DNA from: an uncultured Clostridia bacterium
GTDB lineage: Bacteria; Bacillota; Clostridia; Christensenellales; Aristaeellaceae
Reading direction: 5' to 3'
Assembly (NCBI GenBank): GCA_947166385.1
Contig: CAMVEB010000004.1
Location: forward strand, 1-64,000
Length of the DNA: 64,000 nt
Shown here: piece after piece, positions 1 through 8,544 of the stretch
Numbering within the stretch: position 1 is the first letter of the stretch
Layout: each line of letters opens with the position of its first letter
Made by a program: the position numbers and the translations under genes
Notes under the pieces: model-generated
Database searches by the model: none
The model's input: only the letters and a program-made list of their open reading frames with translations
What the model was told of the DNA's origin: nothing

Positions 1-102
1 GCTCTATGGCTTGGGCATATCATTTTTCTTGTCCGCCCATCCCGTGAACAGTAACATACATGAAACACCTTGAAACAAAATCACCGCAGCAAATCAGACA
101 AT

Positions 103-118
103 CCTTTCCGCGGAAAGG
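103..118. promoter_or_regulatory. Perfect 16-bp palindrome, possible operator
   Basis: CCTTTCCGCGGAAAGG reads the same on both strands and ends 10 bases before a plausible -35 box. The position would suit a regulator-binding site for the protease gene downstream. No regulator gene is visible next to it, so the role is inferred from symmetry and position only. Confidence 0.35.
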
Positions 119-127
119 CAGGCAAAC

Positions 128-156
128 TTGATACGATCTAATAAATGTAGTAAACT
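128..156 (+). promoter_or_regulatory. Sigma-A type promoter for the M48 protease
   Basis: TTGATA (128-133) and TAAACT (151-156) are separated by 17 bases. The predicted transcript would start near 163 and carry a short hairpin (CGTGCT at 169-174 with AGCACG at 184-189) before the start codon at 246. The boxes fit reasonably, but nothing else tests the call. Confidence 0.4.
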
Positions 157-245
157 CGTTTTGCAAAGCGTGCTCTTATCAATAGCACGATCTATATGCG
201 GAACGGCATTGGCTGGTTAAGAACACGGGAGGTTTATAAGAGGTT

Positions 246-1490
246 ATGAATTTTAAGCCTTTGATTCTGGTCATTATCACAATCGTTTATCTGTACAACC
301 TGCTGCTGACGGTTATCCACATGAAGTCGGCGAAAAATCCCATTCCAGAGAATGTGACTGATGTCTATGACGAAGAGACCTACCGGAAATGGCGATCCTA
401 TCATGCGGATAAGTCCCGGTTTGCGATCATTACCTCAACGGTCTCTTTTGTCATCGATTTTCTTCTGCTTGCGCTGAATGTGTACTCGATGTTCGCAGAG
501 CTTTTCCCTGAAACGCTTTTTATGCAGATGTTCGCGGTTGTTCTGCTGTCCGCACTCTCGTCTCTCCTGATGATTCCATTCTCCTGGTATCATACCATGG
601 TAATCGAGGAAAAATACGGCTTCAACAAAGCTACAACAAAAACATTCTGGACAGACCAGCTCAAGGAGTTCCTGATCGAAATCGTTTTGACGACCGGAAT
701 CGGCGCGCTGCTCCTATGGGTACATCAGGCGCTTGGCGACTGGCTGATTCTGGCCTTTGCCATTCTGATGACCCTGTTTGCCCTGTTCATCTCTTTCCTG
801 TATCCGGTGCTGAGTAAGATTTTCAATAAGTTTAAGCCGCTTGAGGACGGTGAACTGAAAGAGAAAATCACAGCGCTGCTTGAGAAAAACGGCTATCGAG
901 TCCGGGCAATCAAAGTCATGGACGCTTCCCGGAGAACCACAAAATCCAATGCTTATTTCTCCGGCTTCGGCAAGATGAAAACCATCGTCCTGTATGACAC
1001 ACTGATTGAAACGATGACCCCTGATGAGATTTGCGCCGTATTTGCGCATGAGATGGGGCATGGAATTCATAAGGATACGCTGCGGAATCAGGTCTTCTCC
1101 TTCCTCCAGATGGCGGTATTGGGCGTGCTTGCATGGCTGACCCTGCGGACACCGGAGTTGTTTGCTTCCTTTGGATTTGATGAGATCAATTATGGATTTG
1201 CGATGATCCTGATCATGAGCGCGGAGTTTGCCCTGATCTCTCCGCTGTTCGGGCTGCTGATCAATTATTTCTCCCGCAAAGCGGAATATCGGGCAGATGC
1301 CCAGGCTGTAAAGGAAGGGTACGGTCAGGAGCTGATCAGTGCGCTGAAAAAGCTGGCGCGTCAGAACTATGCGGATCTTGCGCCTTCACCGCTGCTGGTC
1401 AAACTGGAATACTCCCATCCGACACTGAGCCAGCGTATTAAGGCTATTCAGGATCAATCATCAGCATATGTTTCTATGCTACAGAAGTAG
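246..1490 (+). CDS. M48 family membrane zinc metallopeptidase (Ste24-like)
   Basis: This is an integral-membrane zinc peptidase of the Ste24/CAAX-protease type, 414 residues. Hydrophobic segments lie near residues 5-20, 60-85, 95-115, 145-190 and again around 285-340. The zinc site HEMGH is at residues 268-272, and the third ligand is the Glu of EYRAD near residue 347. Full length for the family. Bacterial members are thought to process membrane or misfolded proteins; no substrate can be read from the sequence. A GGGAGG lies 13 bases before the ATG and an AGAGGT only 2 bases before it, so the ribosome site is not ideal. The gene stands alone behind its own promoter and ends before a hairpin terminator. 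Confidence 0.85.
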   Translation: MNFKPLILVIITIVYLYNLLLTVIHMKSAKNPIPENVTDVYDEETYRKWRSYHADKSRFAIITSTVSFVIDFLLLALNVYSMFAELFPETLFMQMFAVVLLSALSSLLMIPFSWYHTMVIEEKYGFNKATTKTFWTDQLKEFLIEIVLTTGIGALLLWVHQALGDWLILAFAILMTLFALFISFLYPVLSKIFNKFKPLEDGELKEKITALLEKNGYRVRAIKVMDASRRTTKSNAYFSGFGKMKTIVLYDTLIETMTPDEICAVFAHEMGHGIHKDTLRNQVFSFLQMAVLGVLAWLTLRTPELFASFGFDEINYGFAMILIMSAEFALISPLFGLLINYFSRKAEYRADAQAVKEGYGQELISALKKLARQNYADLAPSPLLVKLEYSHPTLSQRIKAIQDQSSAYVSMLQK

Positions 1491-1546
1491 AAGGCATGAA
1501 AGGGGAAACGATATTGCTCTCAGCAACCGGTCATGATTATGAAAAG

Positions 1547-1578
1547 AAGCCGGCTATCCACGGAGGATAACCGGTTTT
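1547..1578 (+). terminator. Hairpin terminator after the M48 gene
   Basis: AAGCCGGCTATCC (1547-1559) pairs with GGATAACCGGTTTT (1565-1578) through a 5-base loop, with G-U pairs. The T run is short. The hairpin closely resembles the one beside tRNA-Ser at 22333-22363. Confidence 0.5.
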
Positions 1579-1587
1579 CCGAAACCA

Positions 1588-2163
1588 AAGGTCCCTGAGA
1601 ACACAGCCGCGCGGCTGGCAACGGAAGCGCCGGCTGAATCCGTGCACACACCCGATCCCGCGCCGACATCCACGGTTTTCGTTACTCCGGAACCCACGCA
1701 GGCGCCGAAGGTGTACAATACGGACGGATTGGTGCTGGAGGCGCAGAACGTGCTGCTGGTCCGGCTTGCGGACGGAAACCGCGGTGAGCAGGCCATCTAC
1801 GCCGTGAACAGCGATGAACTGATTTATCCGGCCTCCACGCTGAAAATGATCACCGCGCTGACTGCGCTTGATATCGTAAATCCAGATGAAACCGTACAGG
1901 TGGGGCTGGAGGTCTATATTCCTCCGCTGGATTGTTCCCGGGCCGGCCTGGAACCCGGGATGACCCTTACCGTGCACGATCTGCTGGAAGGTCTGCTGCT
2001 GCCCTCCGGCGCGGACGCGGCCTATGTCCTGGGCGTATACTGCGGGAGGCAACTGGAAGAAAACGACGACCTGTCCTTTACAGATGCCATCCACGCATTC
2101 GTGGCGGCTATGAACCGAAAAGCGGAGGATATCCATCGGCAGCAGCTCAGAGAAAAGGGGAGT
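1588..2163 (+). pseudogene. D-alanyl-D-alanine carboxypeptidase fragment, truncated at both ends
   Basis: The frame encodes the central part of a serine-type D-Ala-D-Ala carboxypeptidase (penicillin-binding protein 5 class). The Ser-x-x-Lys site appears as STLK in PASTLKM, with the nucleophile codon at 1834, and an SGADAA segment stands where SGN is usual. The signal peptide is missing: the frame opens at a stop near 1540 without a leader. The end with the KTG motif is also gone, because the coding similarity stops after FVAAMNRKAED and runs in frame into the next gene. A GTG at 1642 could start translation, but the product would lack export signal and active-site parts. I read it as a decayed remnant left by two deletions. 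Confidence 0.7.
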
Positions 2164-2169
2164 GGCGCG

Positions 2170-2910
2170 ATGAGCCTGTTTGCAATCGGAGACCTGCACC
2201 TTCATTTTCAGTCAGAACTGAAGGCCCCCGGCCAGCTTCATGAGCCGGTCTGGAAAAACCATGACGTGAAATTCAAGCAGAACTGCGAAAAGCTGGTCAA
2301 ACCGGATGACACCCTGGTATTGGTCGGAGATCACAGCTGGGGAAAGAAACTCCCGGAGTGCGAAAAGGATCTGGAATATATCTGCTCCCTCCCGGGAAGG
2401 AAAATTCTGCTTCGCGGGAACCATGATATGTTCTGGGACGCAAAGAAAACAGAGGCGCTGAACAAGCAGTACGCCGGGAAACTGTTTTTCCTCCAGAACA
2501 ATTATGCTTCCTATGAGGATTACGCGATTGTCGGCACCAAAGGATACACTTTTGAAGGCCCGTTCTATATGCGTGGAAATAAAATCGCAGGCTGGGACGG
2601 AGTTGCGGAATCAATCGCTGTAAAGCGGATTGAACGGGAAATGGAGCGCCTGAGGCTTTCCTTTGAAGCAGCACTGAAAGACGGCTACAGCCGCTTCATT
2701 ATGTTCCTGCATTATCCGCCGACCAATGTCATGGAAAGGAACAGCGAATTCACCGCCATGGCTGAAAAGTATAAGGCGGAGCAGGTCATCTATGCCCACT
2801 GCCATGGCGAGCATCGGTTCCACGACAGCCTTGAAGGCCGGCATCATGGAATTATGTACCGATTGGTTTCCGGCGATTATCTGAGATGGGTACCTCAGCA
2901 AATACTGTGA
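2170..2910 (+). CDS. Metallophosphoesterase
   Basis: This is a calcineurin-like metallophosphoesterase of 246 residues. It has the metal-binding blocks of the fold in order: GDLHLH at the N-terminus, a GDHSWG block, GNHD, LHYPP and a final AHCHGEH in place of the usual GHxH. The ATG at 2170 follows AGGGGAG with 7 bases between, and the resulting length fits stand-alone members. The reading frame is nevertheless open upstream, through the truncated carboxypeptidase, so a 422-residue fusion starting at GTG 1642 is formally possible. The substrate is unknown; related proteins act on phosphomonoesters or phosphodiesters. Confidence 0.8.
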   Translation: MSLFAIGDLHLHFQSELKAPGQLHEPVWKNHDVKFKQNCEKLVKPDDTLVLVGDHSWGKKLPECEKDLEYICSLPGRKILLRGNHDMFWDAKKTEALNKQYAGKLFFLQNNYASYEDYAIVGTKGYTFEGPFYMRGNKIAGWDGVAESIAVKRIEREMERLRLSFEAALKDGYSRFIMFLHYPPTNVMERNSEFTAMAEKYKAEQVIYAHCHGEHRFHDSLEGRHHGIMYRLVSGDYLRWVPQQIL

Positions 2911-2932
2911 AACACACAGGAGAAGACCAGGT

Positions 2933-3094
2933 TTAAACGACCCAGTCTTCCAACTGTATTCCCGGTACGCGCTCAAATTCCCGGATGTTGTGCGTCACAA
3001 CAGTCATATTTCTTGATACTCCCTGGGCGGCAATCAGTACATCATATGAACCAATCGTCTGCCCGCACTGACTGAGATATGCCCTAATCTTCAT
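2933..3094 (-). pseudogene. C-terminal fragment of a PIN-domain (VapC-type) toxin
   Basis: The reverse strand encodes 53 residues that match the C-terminal third of a PIN-domain ribonuclease: IGSYDVLIAA, then VVTHNIREFERVPGI and LEDWV. This is the part holding the last acidic metal ligands. The N-terminal half with the first catalytic Asp is absent. Its ATG overlaps the stop of the upstream alpha/beta hydrolase as ATGA, which looks like coupling but probably marks a deletion junction. No antitoxin gene is beside it, so the toxin should be inactive. Confidence 0.7.
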
Positions 3095-3801
3095 GTGTTA
3101 TTCCTTCTCAGGAAGTCAATGAGGAGATTCCCCATGATCTCACTATTGACGATGTAGCTTCCATGGTCTTCATTCTCCACAATGATCATTGTGGAGTTCG
3201 GGATTGCGCCTGCAATCTTTTCCGTTTCAGAACGCAGAATCAGATCGTTTTCACCGGCTGTAACAAGCACAGGAATCCGGATACTCTTCAATGCTTCCGG
3301 ATTGATCTGAGGTTCCGTCAACATCAGGGTGATCAGCGGATCCGGGCGTTCTTTATTGAGCACCGAGTATTCCTCGATAAAGGAAGGAATCAACCCTTCC
3401 GGGGACAGATTTGTTCCGCTGATTGCAAGCACACCCACCGTTCCAGGGTGCCTGATCTCCAGCAGCAGTCCAATAATTCCGCCATCACTGAAGCCATATA
3501 AAGCAGGCTTTGTAAGACCCATTGCCCGGATAAACTCATATACATCCTCTGCCATATCAGCATAATGGTACTCCGGCAGCGGTTCGTTTGCCCCGTGTCC
3601 TCTGGAATCCGGGGCATATACTCTGTATCCGGCAGCAACAAGCTGATCAATTTCAACGCTGAAGATGCTGTGATCCTCTCCATTTCCGTGTATCAGCACA
3701 ATCGGTTTGCCTTCTCCTTTGACGGCGTAATGCAAGGTAACGCCATTCACTGTTACTGTGCAAAAACCTTTACGATGATCCATTTTCTGATTCTGACTCA
3801 T
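3091..3801 (-). CDS. Alpha/beta hydrolase
   Basis: This is an alpha/beta-hydrolase-fold enzyme of 236 residues. The oxyanion-hole segment is VLIHGNGED near residues 35-44. The nucleophile elbow is YGFSDGG, giving a GxSxG-like site with Ser near residue 105. A late Asp (AGENDLI) and His (ENEDHGSY) complete the triad. The usual second Gly of the elbow is kept as SDGG. The likely activity is hydrolysis of a small ester or amide; the substrate cannot be told. The gene is transcribed away from the remnant region downstream, and its stop overlaps the PIN fragment. Confidence 0.8.
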   Translation of the reverse strand: MSQNQKMDHRKGFCTVTVNGVTLHYAVKGEGKPIVLIHGNGEDHSIFSVEIDQLVAAGYRVYAPDSRGHGANEPLPEYHYADMAEDVYEFIRAMGLTKPALYGFSDGGIIGLLLEIRHPGTVGVLAISGTNLSPEGLIPSFIEEYSVLNKERPDPLITLMLTEPQINPEALKSIRIPVLVTAGENDLILRSETEKIAGAIPNSTMIIVENEDHGSYIVNSEIMGNLLIDFLRRNNT

Positions 3802-3920
3802 AGGTTTATACCGCCTTTTGTCCCGGAATTCTTTGCTGGTTCCAGATCATAAATACCATTTTTCCGTCGTGGAATCAACAGATTATTCGAAAAAGCAGGG
3901 AATGTGCTCCGCTGTGGACA

Positions 3921-4165
3921 ATGCGGACGCTAGACGAAGGAGGGCTCGACCGTCCGGAGCAGATGCTTGTTCCCGGTGTATGGGAATCCCATCCCACGCT
4001 TGTGAACTATCGGGGGCGGGCAGCCTTTGAGCAATGAATGGGTCGTCTGCGGTGACAATGTACGCGTATGGCTCGACGGTGTCAGTTTTCAGGCGGAGGT
4101 GTCCCTCCTCGCCTTCGCTCTTCTGACAGTATCGATGCGGTCAAGGCGATAATAGCGCATAATCT
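3921..4165 (+). pseudogene. Glycoside hydrolase family 2 remnant
   Basis: One frame from ATG 3921 to the TGA at 4035 reads MRTLDEGGLDRPEQMLVPGV followed by WESHPTLVNYRGRAAFE. This resembles the N-terminal sugar-binding domain of family 2 beta-galactosidases and beta-glucuronidases, where VPGxWE and YRG are conserved. After the stop, another frame continues with NVRVWLDGVSF, also typical of that domain. No catalytic domain follows. I take it as a frameshifted, heavily deleted remnant. The name rests on short motifs. Confidence 0.5.
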
Positions 4166-4193
4166 TGCCATCTGGATGACGATGATTTCACGG

Positions 4194-5264
4194 CTACTTC
4201 ATATACAGAATATACTTTCCGAATTTGGGAATCCTTCGGAGCATTGCTGATGCCGCAAGCCCGCCGCCCAGGCAGCCAAGGAAAAGCAACAGCATCTGCC
4301 AAAATACGCCGATGGGCAGACTTCGGATTGGCTCTTTCATAAGTTCCCGGGCAAGCATATGGGTCAGATAGACAGGAAAGGAGTAATCGGAAATAAGCCG
4401 GATGATCCGGTTCTGCCGGGTTCCTGCGAAACGGGAAGCCAGCTCAAAAACGCCAAGTGAAGTAACCAGCAACAGCAGATTATTATACCATGTTTTAAAC
4501 TTGATGCCATCTATTACCGCCCATACCTGCAGGAATACCAGCAGGACAAAAGATAAAAGGGCGGCGCCGGCTATCACAGAAGTTCGGATTTTTCTGAAGG
4601 ATCCCTTTCGCACCAGGTATCCATAAACGATGAACAATCCATATACACCTCCGGAAAAACCGAATGAAAGCTGCACGTCCAGCGGTTCCGTCCTGTAAAA
4701 TACCATGCTGATGTCATTGGCAAGCGGAATGCCAAAGCAATAAATGGTGAAGATCAGCATGGGCAACAACAGAAGACGCGGGTGTGAACTGTCCGCTTTC
4801 AATGCGATAGCCACAAACGGAAGCAGGATATACAAACCCAGGATTTCCGGCATATACCACACATGCGGAAGATCTACTTTATCCAGCAGGAGCAGCTCCA
4901 GGGCCAGTTCCTGCAATGTCGTTGATTCATTGCGAAAATTGAGAAAAAGATAATATACTGCGAACCAGAAAAGCGTGCACACCAACAAGTGGGTCCAGTT
5001 ATATTTCCAGAAATGACGGATTTTTTCCGCGTCATAATCCCTGTGAAGCAGCAGCGCACCGGAGATCATCAGGAATAAGGGAACACCAAGACGCCCTGTT
5101 GTGAAGCACACAAAGCTGAAGACTTTCGATATCATCGGCAGCACTGCTTCATGCTGCGGGTCCAGCCGGTAAATAGACTCCGTTGCATGGCACAGAACAA
5201 CACAGAGGATCGCCAGCGCTCTGACTGTATCAATCCATTGCAATCTCTTTCCATTTACCTGCAT
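4194..5264 (-). CDS. Acyltransferase family 3 membrane protein
   Basis: This is a polytopic membrane O-acyltransferase of about 356 residues from ATG 5264. It starts with the family signature QWIDTVRALAILCVVLCHAT, which carries the conserved Arg and His. About ten hydrophobic segments follow, and the C-terminus is short and basic. Such proteins move acetyl or other acyl groups onto sugars of surface polysaccharides or secreted glycans. An upstream in-frame start at 5318 would add 18 polar residues; I prefer 5264 because the family begins close to the RALAIL block. There are no polysaccharide genes nearby, so the acceptor is unknown. Confidence 0.8.
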   Translation of the reverse strand: MQVNGKRLQWIDTVRALAILCVVLCHATESIYRLDPQHEAVLPMISKVFSFVCFTTGRLGVPLFLMISGALLLHRDYDAEKIRHFWKYNWTHLLVCTLFWFAVYYLFLNFRNESTTLQELALELLLLDKVDLPHVWYMPEILGLYILLPFVAIALKADSSHPRLLLLPMLIFTIYCFGIPLANDISMVFYRTEPLDVQLSFGFSGGVYGLFIVYGYLVRKGSFRKIRTSVIAGAALLSFVLLVFLQVWAVIDGIKFKTWYNNLLLLVTSLGVFELASRFAGTRQNRIIRLISDYSFPVYLTHMLARELMKEPIRSLPIGVFWQMLLLFLGCLGGGLAASAMLRRIPKFGKYILYMK

Positions 5265-5500
5265 TGATTTAAATCTCCATTCACTGATATTTGAAAGCCT
5301 TTTTTCCGTTCTTGCCACATGGAAAAGGTATTATTATATTTATTGCTGACTCTCCTCATTCATGGAACGGCCACCTTTTTGGATTGATCAAAACCGCAAT
5401 TGATTATAACCGGGGATGGAACAGAACACAATATTCATTCTGGTTTTTTTACGGAGACGGGGGATTGTTTATCTGTTTGCCACGAATCTCTACGTTCCGC

Positions 5501-6067
5501 TTACAGCTTTTGTACGGTGAAGCATTCCGGGGCGCCGGGGGAGGCGTTAAGGAACCGCTGATGGAGGACGTTGTATACCCGGTTGGAAAGGCCGGACAGG
5601 AAGGCGGTCAGCTCTAGACGCTCCCGATCCCCTTCCGGATGGCCGGGATAGGCGCAGACTACCAGCACTCCACCGGGGAGCAGCAGATCCAGAGCAGCCA
5701 GGAGAGCTTCATGGGTCGTTTCCCACCGGGTGGTGACGGAATGATCCCCGCCGGGGAGCCATCCCAGGTTGAAGACCACGGCCCGGACGGGCTCCGGAAC
5801 CTGCTCCCGCATATGCTCATGGCCCAGACAGAAGAGCTTCGCCCGGCCCCAAACCCCCGCTTCCCGGAGGCGCTCCTCCGTCCGCTGCACCGCCGCAGGC
5901 TGCAGGTCAAAAGCGTACACCCGGCCCTCCGGCCCGACGGATTCGCACAGAAACAGGGTATCGTGCCCGTTGCCCATGGTGGCATCTATGGCGGCGTCTC
6001 CGGGGGCCAATGCTTTCTCCAGCACTTCCCGGGCCAGAAAACGGGCGGATTTCAGTTCGTATGCCAT
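5501..6067 (-). CDS. mnmM: MnmM (YtqB) tRNA mnm5s2U34 methyltransferase
   Basis: This is a small class I SAM-dependent methyltransferase of 188 residues in the YtqB family. In Bacillus subtilis that family methylates nm5s2U34 to mnm5s2U34 in tRNA. The SAM loop is ATMGNGHDTLFL near residue 30, followed by YAFDLQ (acidic ribose contact). The family-specific NLGWLPGGDHSVTT, LLPGGVLVV and AYPGHPEG blocks come next. ATG 6067 follows GAGGTGG with 5 bases between and removes 25 unconserved residues from the longer frame, which starts at 6142. Length fits the family. It stands alone on the reverse strand. Confidence 0.85.
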   Translation of the reverse strand: MAYELKSARFLAREVLEKALAPGDAAIDATMGNGHDTLFLCESVGPEGRVYAFDLQPAAVQRTEERLREAGVWGRAKLFCLGHEHMREQVPEPVRAVVFNLGWLPGGDHSVTTRWETTHEALLAALDLLLPGGVLVVCAYPGHPEGDRERLELTAFLSGLSNRVYNVLHQRFLNASPGAPECFTVQKL

Positions 6068-6203
6068 TTTGGCCACCTCACCATATAAAAAGCATCCAGT
6101 TTGTTTTTGAGAATAACGTATAGAAACATCGGAAATTCTCAAGATAAATACTCAAATGCATCATAACATACTATTAAAATATGACAATATGTTTATGTGA
6201 TTT

Positions 6204-6266
6204 TGCCTTTAGGAATTCGAGATAAGTTGCCTTTAGACCGCCTTTAGACTTTAGACTTTGACTTTT
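6204..6266. repeat. Clustered CTTTAGA/GCCTTTAG repeats
   Basis: The block contains several copies of GCCTTTAG and CTTTAGAC at irregular spacing in an AT-rich stretch before the promoter at 6343. It is probably replication slippage or a protein-binding array; no coding potential is seen here. Confidence 0.5.
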
Positions 6267-6342
6267 CTTGACAAGTAGTTGCAAAAATGTTGATTTCTTA
6301 TAAATTCAGGTTGCATTTTTGTCGGAATTAAACGATTGTTGG

Positions 6343-6371
6343 TTGAAAAAATGCAAACGATCTGCTATAGT
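6343..6371 (+). promoter_or_regulatory. Promoter of the DUF4143 ATPase
   Basis: TTGAAA (6343-6348), 17 bases, TATAGT (6366-6371). Transcription would begin near 6378, downstream of the ATG at 6336. This supports the GTG at 6405, with its GGGAGG, as the true start. Confidence 0.6.
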
Positions 6372-6404
6372 GATAAAAATCAGATAGTTGGGAGGAAAAA
6401 CTCT

Positions 6405-7748
6405 GTGTTGTCAAGACAAGCCGAATCCAGAATCCTGGATTGGATACAGGATAGGAATCAGCAATCTGCCTTGTTGGTCAGCGGTGCAAGGCAGGTCGGA
6501 AAAACATGGCTGATTCGGGAGTGTCTTCAAAAAACCAACAGTCATTATCTGGAAATCAACCTCATTGCGGAGCCGGAATTGATTCCCGTACTCGAAAAAA
6601 CGAAATCTGTCGAAGATCTTGTGATTAACCTGACCGCTGCCAAAAACTTCAGGTTTGAAAAGGGAAAAACGATCCTCTTTATCGATGAAGTGCAGGAAGT
6701 AAAGGATTTTGTGACCCGGATAAAGTTCCTGGTTGACGACAAAAGCTTTCGATATATCCTGAGCGGATCGCTCCTCGGAATAGAGCTGAAAGGTCTCCGA
6801 TCGGCGCCAGTTGGCTATCTGTCAGAAATACAAATGTTTCCGCTGAATTTTGAAGAATTTCTTTTGAATTCCGGCGTTCCGGAATCAACAATTCAGTATC
6901 TTTCCGATTGCTTTGCCCAAAGGATTCCGGTCGAGGAACTGGTGCATCAGAAAATGATGAAGCATTTCATCCGCTATCTTGTCGTTGGCGGCATGCCCGC
7001 TGCTGTTCAGGAGTATGTTAATTCGTTTGACATCGCAAAAGTGAATGAGATTCAGCGGAATATTATCGAACTGTATAAGCTGGATTTCACAAAATACGAA
7101 ATAGAGAACAGAAAACTCATGCTGATTGCCGTATATCAGCAGATTGCGTCGCAATTGCTGAAGCAAAACCGCAGATTCAATTATCAGGACATGCAAAAAG
7201 GCCTGCGCTTTGAACGTCTGGAGGACAGCTTTCTCTGGCTGTCGGCTGCCGGGGTGGCCATTCCCGTCTATAACGCAAAAGAGCCAAGAGTCTCTCTGAG
7301 CCAAAATAAGAAAAGCAGCCTGCTGAAGCTGTACGCTTCGGATGTCGGCCTTCTCACCTGCCAGTATGGTAATGCTGTGCGCATGAATATTCTAATGGAG
7401 GATCGTCATGTGAACCTTGGCGGTATTTATGAAAATGCTGTCGCTCAGGAGCTGAACAGTCATCTTTTCCCTTTGTATTACTATAACAGCCATAAGATGG
7501 GTGAATTGGATTTCATTTTGGAAGAGGGTTTCTCCGTCATTCCTTTAGAAGTAAAAAGCGGTAAAGACTATAAGATTCATTCAGCAATAACCAATGTTTC
7601 TCAGAATCCGGAATATGAAATCGAAGAGGCGTTTGTCCTTGGAAATTGTAATATCCAAAAAGAAGGTAAGATCACGTACCTTCCCGTTTATCTGACAATG
7701 TTTATTCGCGAGCATGTCACTCTTCCAGTTCTTGAACCGATTTTGTAA
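6405..7748 (+). CDS. AAA ATPase with DUF4143 domain
   Basis: This is an AAA-type ATPase of 447 residues. The P-loop GARQVGKT is at about residues 27-34 and the Walker B block is ILFIDEVQEV near residue 85. A C-terminal DUF4143 part reads GGIYENAVAQEL and then GELDFIL...IPLEVKSG, which resembles a PD-(D/E)xK nuclease core. GTG 6405 is chosen because GGGAGG lies 9 bases before it and the promoter at 6343-6371 would leave the longer frame's ATG untranscribed. Members are very common in anaerobe genomes, often at the edge of mobile regions; their role is unproven. It borders the mobile strip on the right. Confidence 0.85.
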   Translation: MLSRQAESRILDWIQDRNQQSALLVSGARQVGKTWLIRECLQKTNSHYLEINLIAEPELIPVLEKTKSVEDLVINLTAAKNFRFEKGKTILFIDEVQEVKDFVTRIKFLVDDKSFRYILSGSLLGIELKGLRSAPVGYLSEIQMFPLNFEEFLLNSGVPESTIQYLSDCFAQRIPVEELVHQKMMKHFIRYLVVGGMPAAVQEYVNSFDIAKVNEIQRNIIELYKLDFTKYEIENRKLMLIAVYQQIASQLLKQNRRFNYQDMQKGLRFERLEDSFLWLSAAGVAIPVYNAKEPRVSLSQNKKSSLLKLYASDVGLLTCQYGNAVRMNILMEDRHVNLGGIYENAVAQELNSHLFPLYYYNSHKMGELDFILEEGFSVIPLEVKSGKDYKIHSAITNVSQNPEYEIEEAFVLGNCNIQKEGKITYLPVYLTMFIREHVTLPVLEPIL

Positions 7749-7836
7749 ATGACTTCCTTTGCCGGAGGAAGGCCAGGAATAGAAATTGAAGAAATCAGCT
7801 CATGATTGATAAAAGATTAATCCGGAATGGCTAATC

Positions 7837-8487
7837 ATGTATCATAACGGTCAGGAGGACAGGAAAACGAAAACGAGGAGGCACGCAAAAGACACCCGCG
7901 AAGAACTGGTAAAGCAAAGGAAGGGCCAGTGGTCGCAGGGGAAGGCTGACAGCAGACCAGCTGCCAGTCCGGTTCGCATACCTTCACGCACTCCGGAGCG
8001 TAATCCCGCTCCAGTGAAGGCAGTCTCCACCGCAAAAACACCGGAGGAAGAGGCACGGGAGTTCCTTGATTATCTGGAGAAAGAATCCTTCCGGATTATC
8101 AAGGATGACAGCGGAGAACCTGTCAGGAGAAAGAAAATCAGGAAACAGACTGTTGCTGTCGTAAATCTGGAGAACGGAATGCCCACGGTGGAGGAAGCAC
8201 TGACCGAAATGCGCCTCAGCCTGCAAAGCATGCGGCACAACGGGATCCGGTTTGTTAAGCTTATCCATGGATACGGCAGTACCGGCCGGGGCGGAAAGAT
8301 CTGTATCGCGGTCAGAAATGAACTAGCAGCGATGGTCCGACAGCGATTGATCCGGGACTTCGTAGCAGGGGAGGACTTTGGACCGTACAGTGACAGCGCA
8401 CGGAGAATGGCAGATCAGGACCGTGAGATCACCCGGGATCCGGACTATGGAAAGTGCAATCATGGGATAACGATCGTTGCTCTGTAG
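7837..8487 (+). CDS. Smr domain protein
   Basis: This is a 216-residue protein with a basic, low-complexity N-terminal third and a C-terminal Smr domain. The domain shows the core VKLIHGYGSTGRGGKI near residues 145-160, matching the HGxGxG loop of MutS2 and small MutS-related nucleases. The central AVVNLENGMPTVEEAL stretch is the first strand and helix of the fold. Smr domains bind or nick nucleic acids and also act on stalled ribosomes; which applies here is unknown. There is no good ribosome site at ATG 7837, so the start is uncertain. It shares no operon with the gene upstream. Confidence 0.75.
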   Translation: MYHNGQEDRKTKTRRHAKDTREELVKQRKGQWSQGKADSRPAASPVRIPSRTPERNPAPVKAVSTAKTPEEEAREFLDYLEKESFRIIKDDSGEPVRRKKIRKQTVAVVNLENGMPTVEEALTEMRLSLQSMRHNGIRFVKLIHGYGSTGRGGKICIAVRNELAAMVRQRLIRDFVAGEDFGPYSDSARRMADQDREITRDPDYGKCNHGITIVAL

Positions 8488-8544
8488 TATCTTCAACAAC
8501 TGGCAAAAGAAAAGCAGTATGATTGAGCATAATATCTACAAAAA

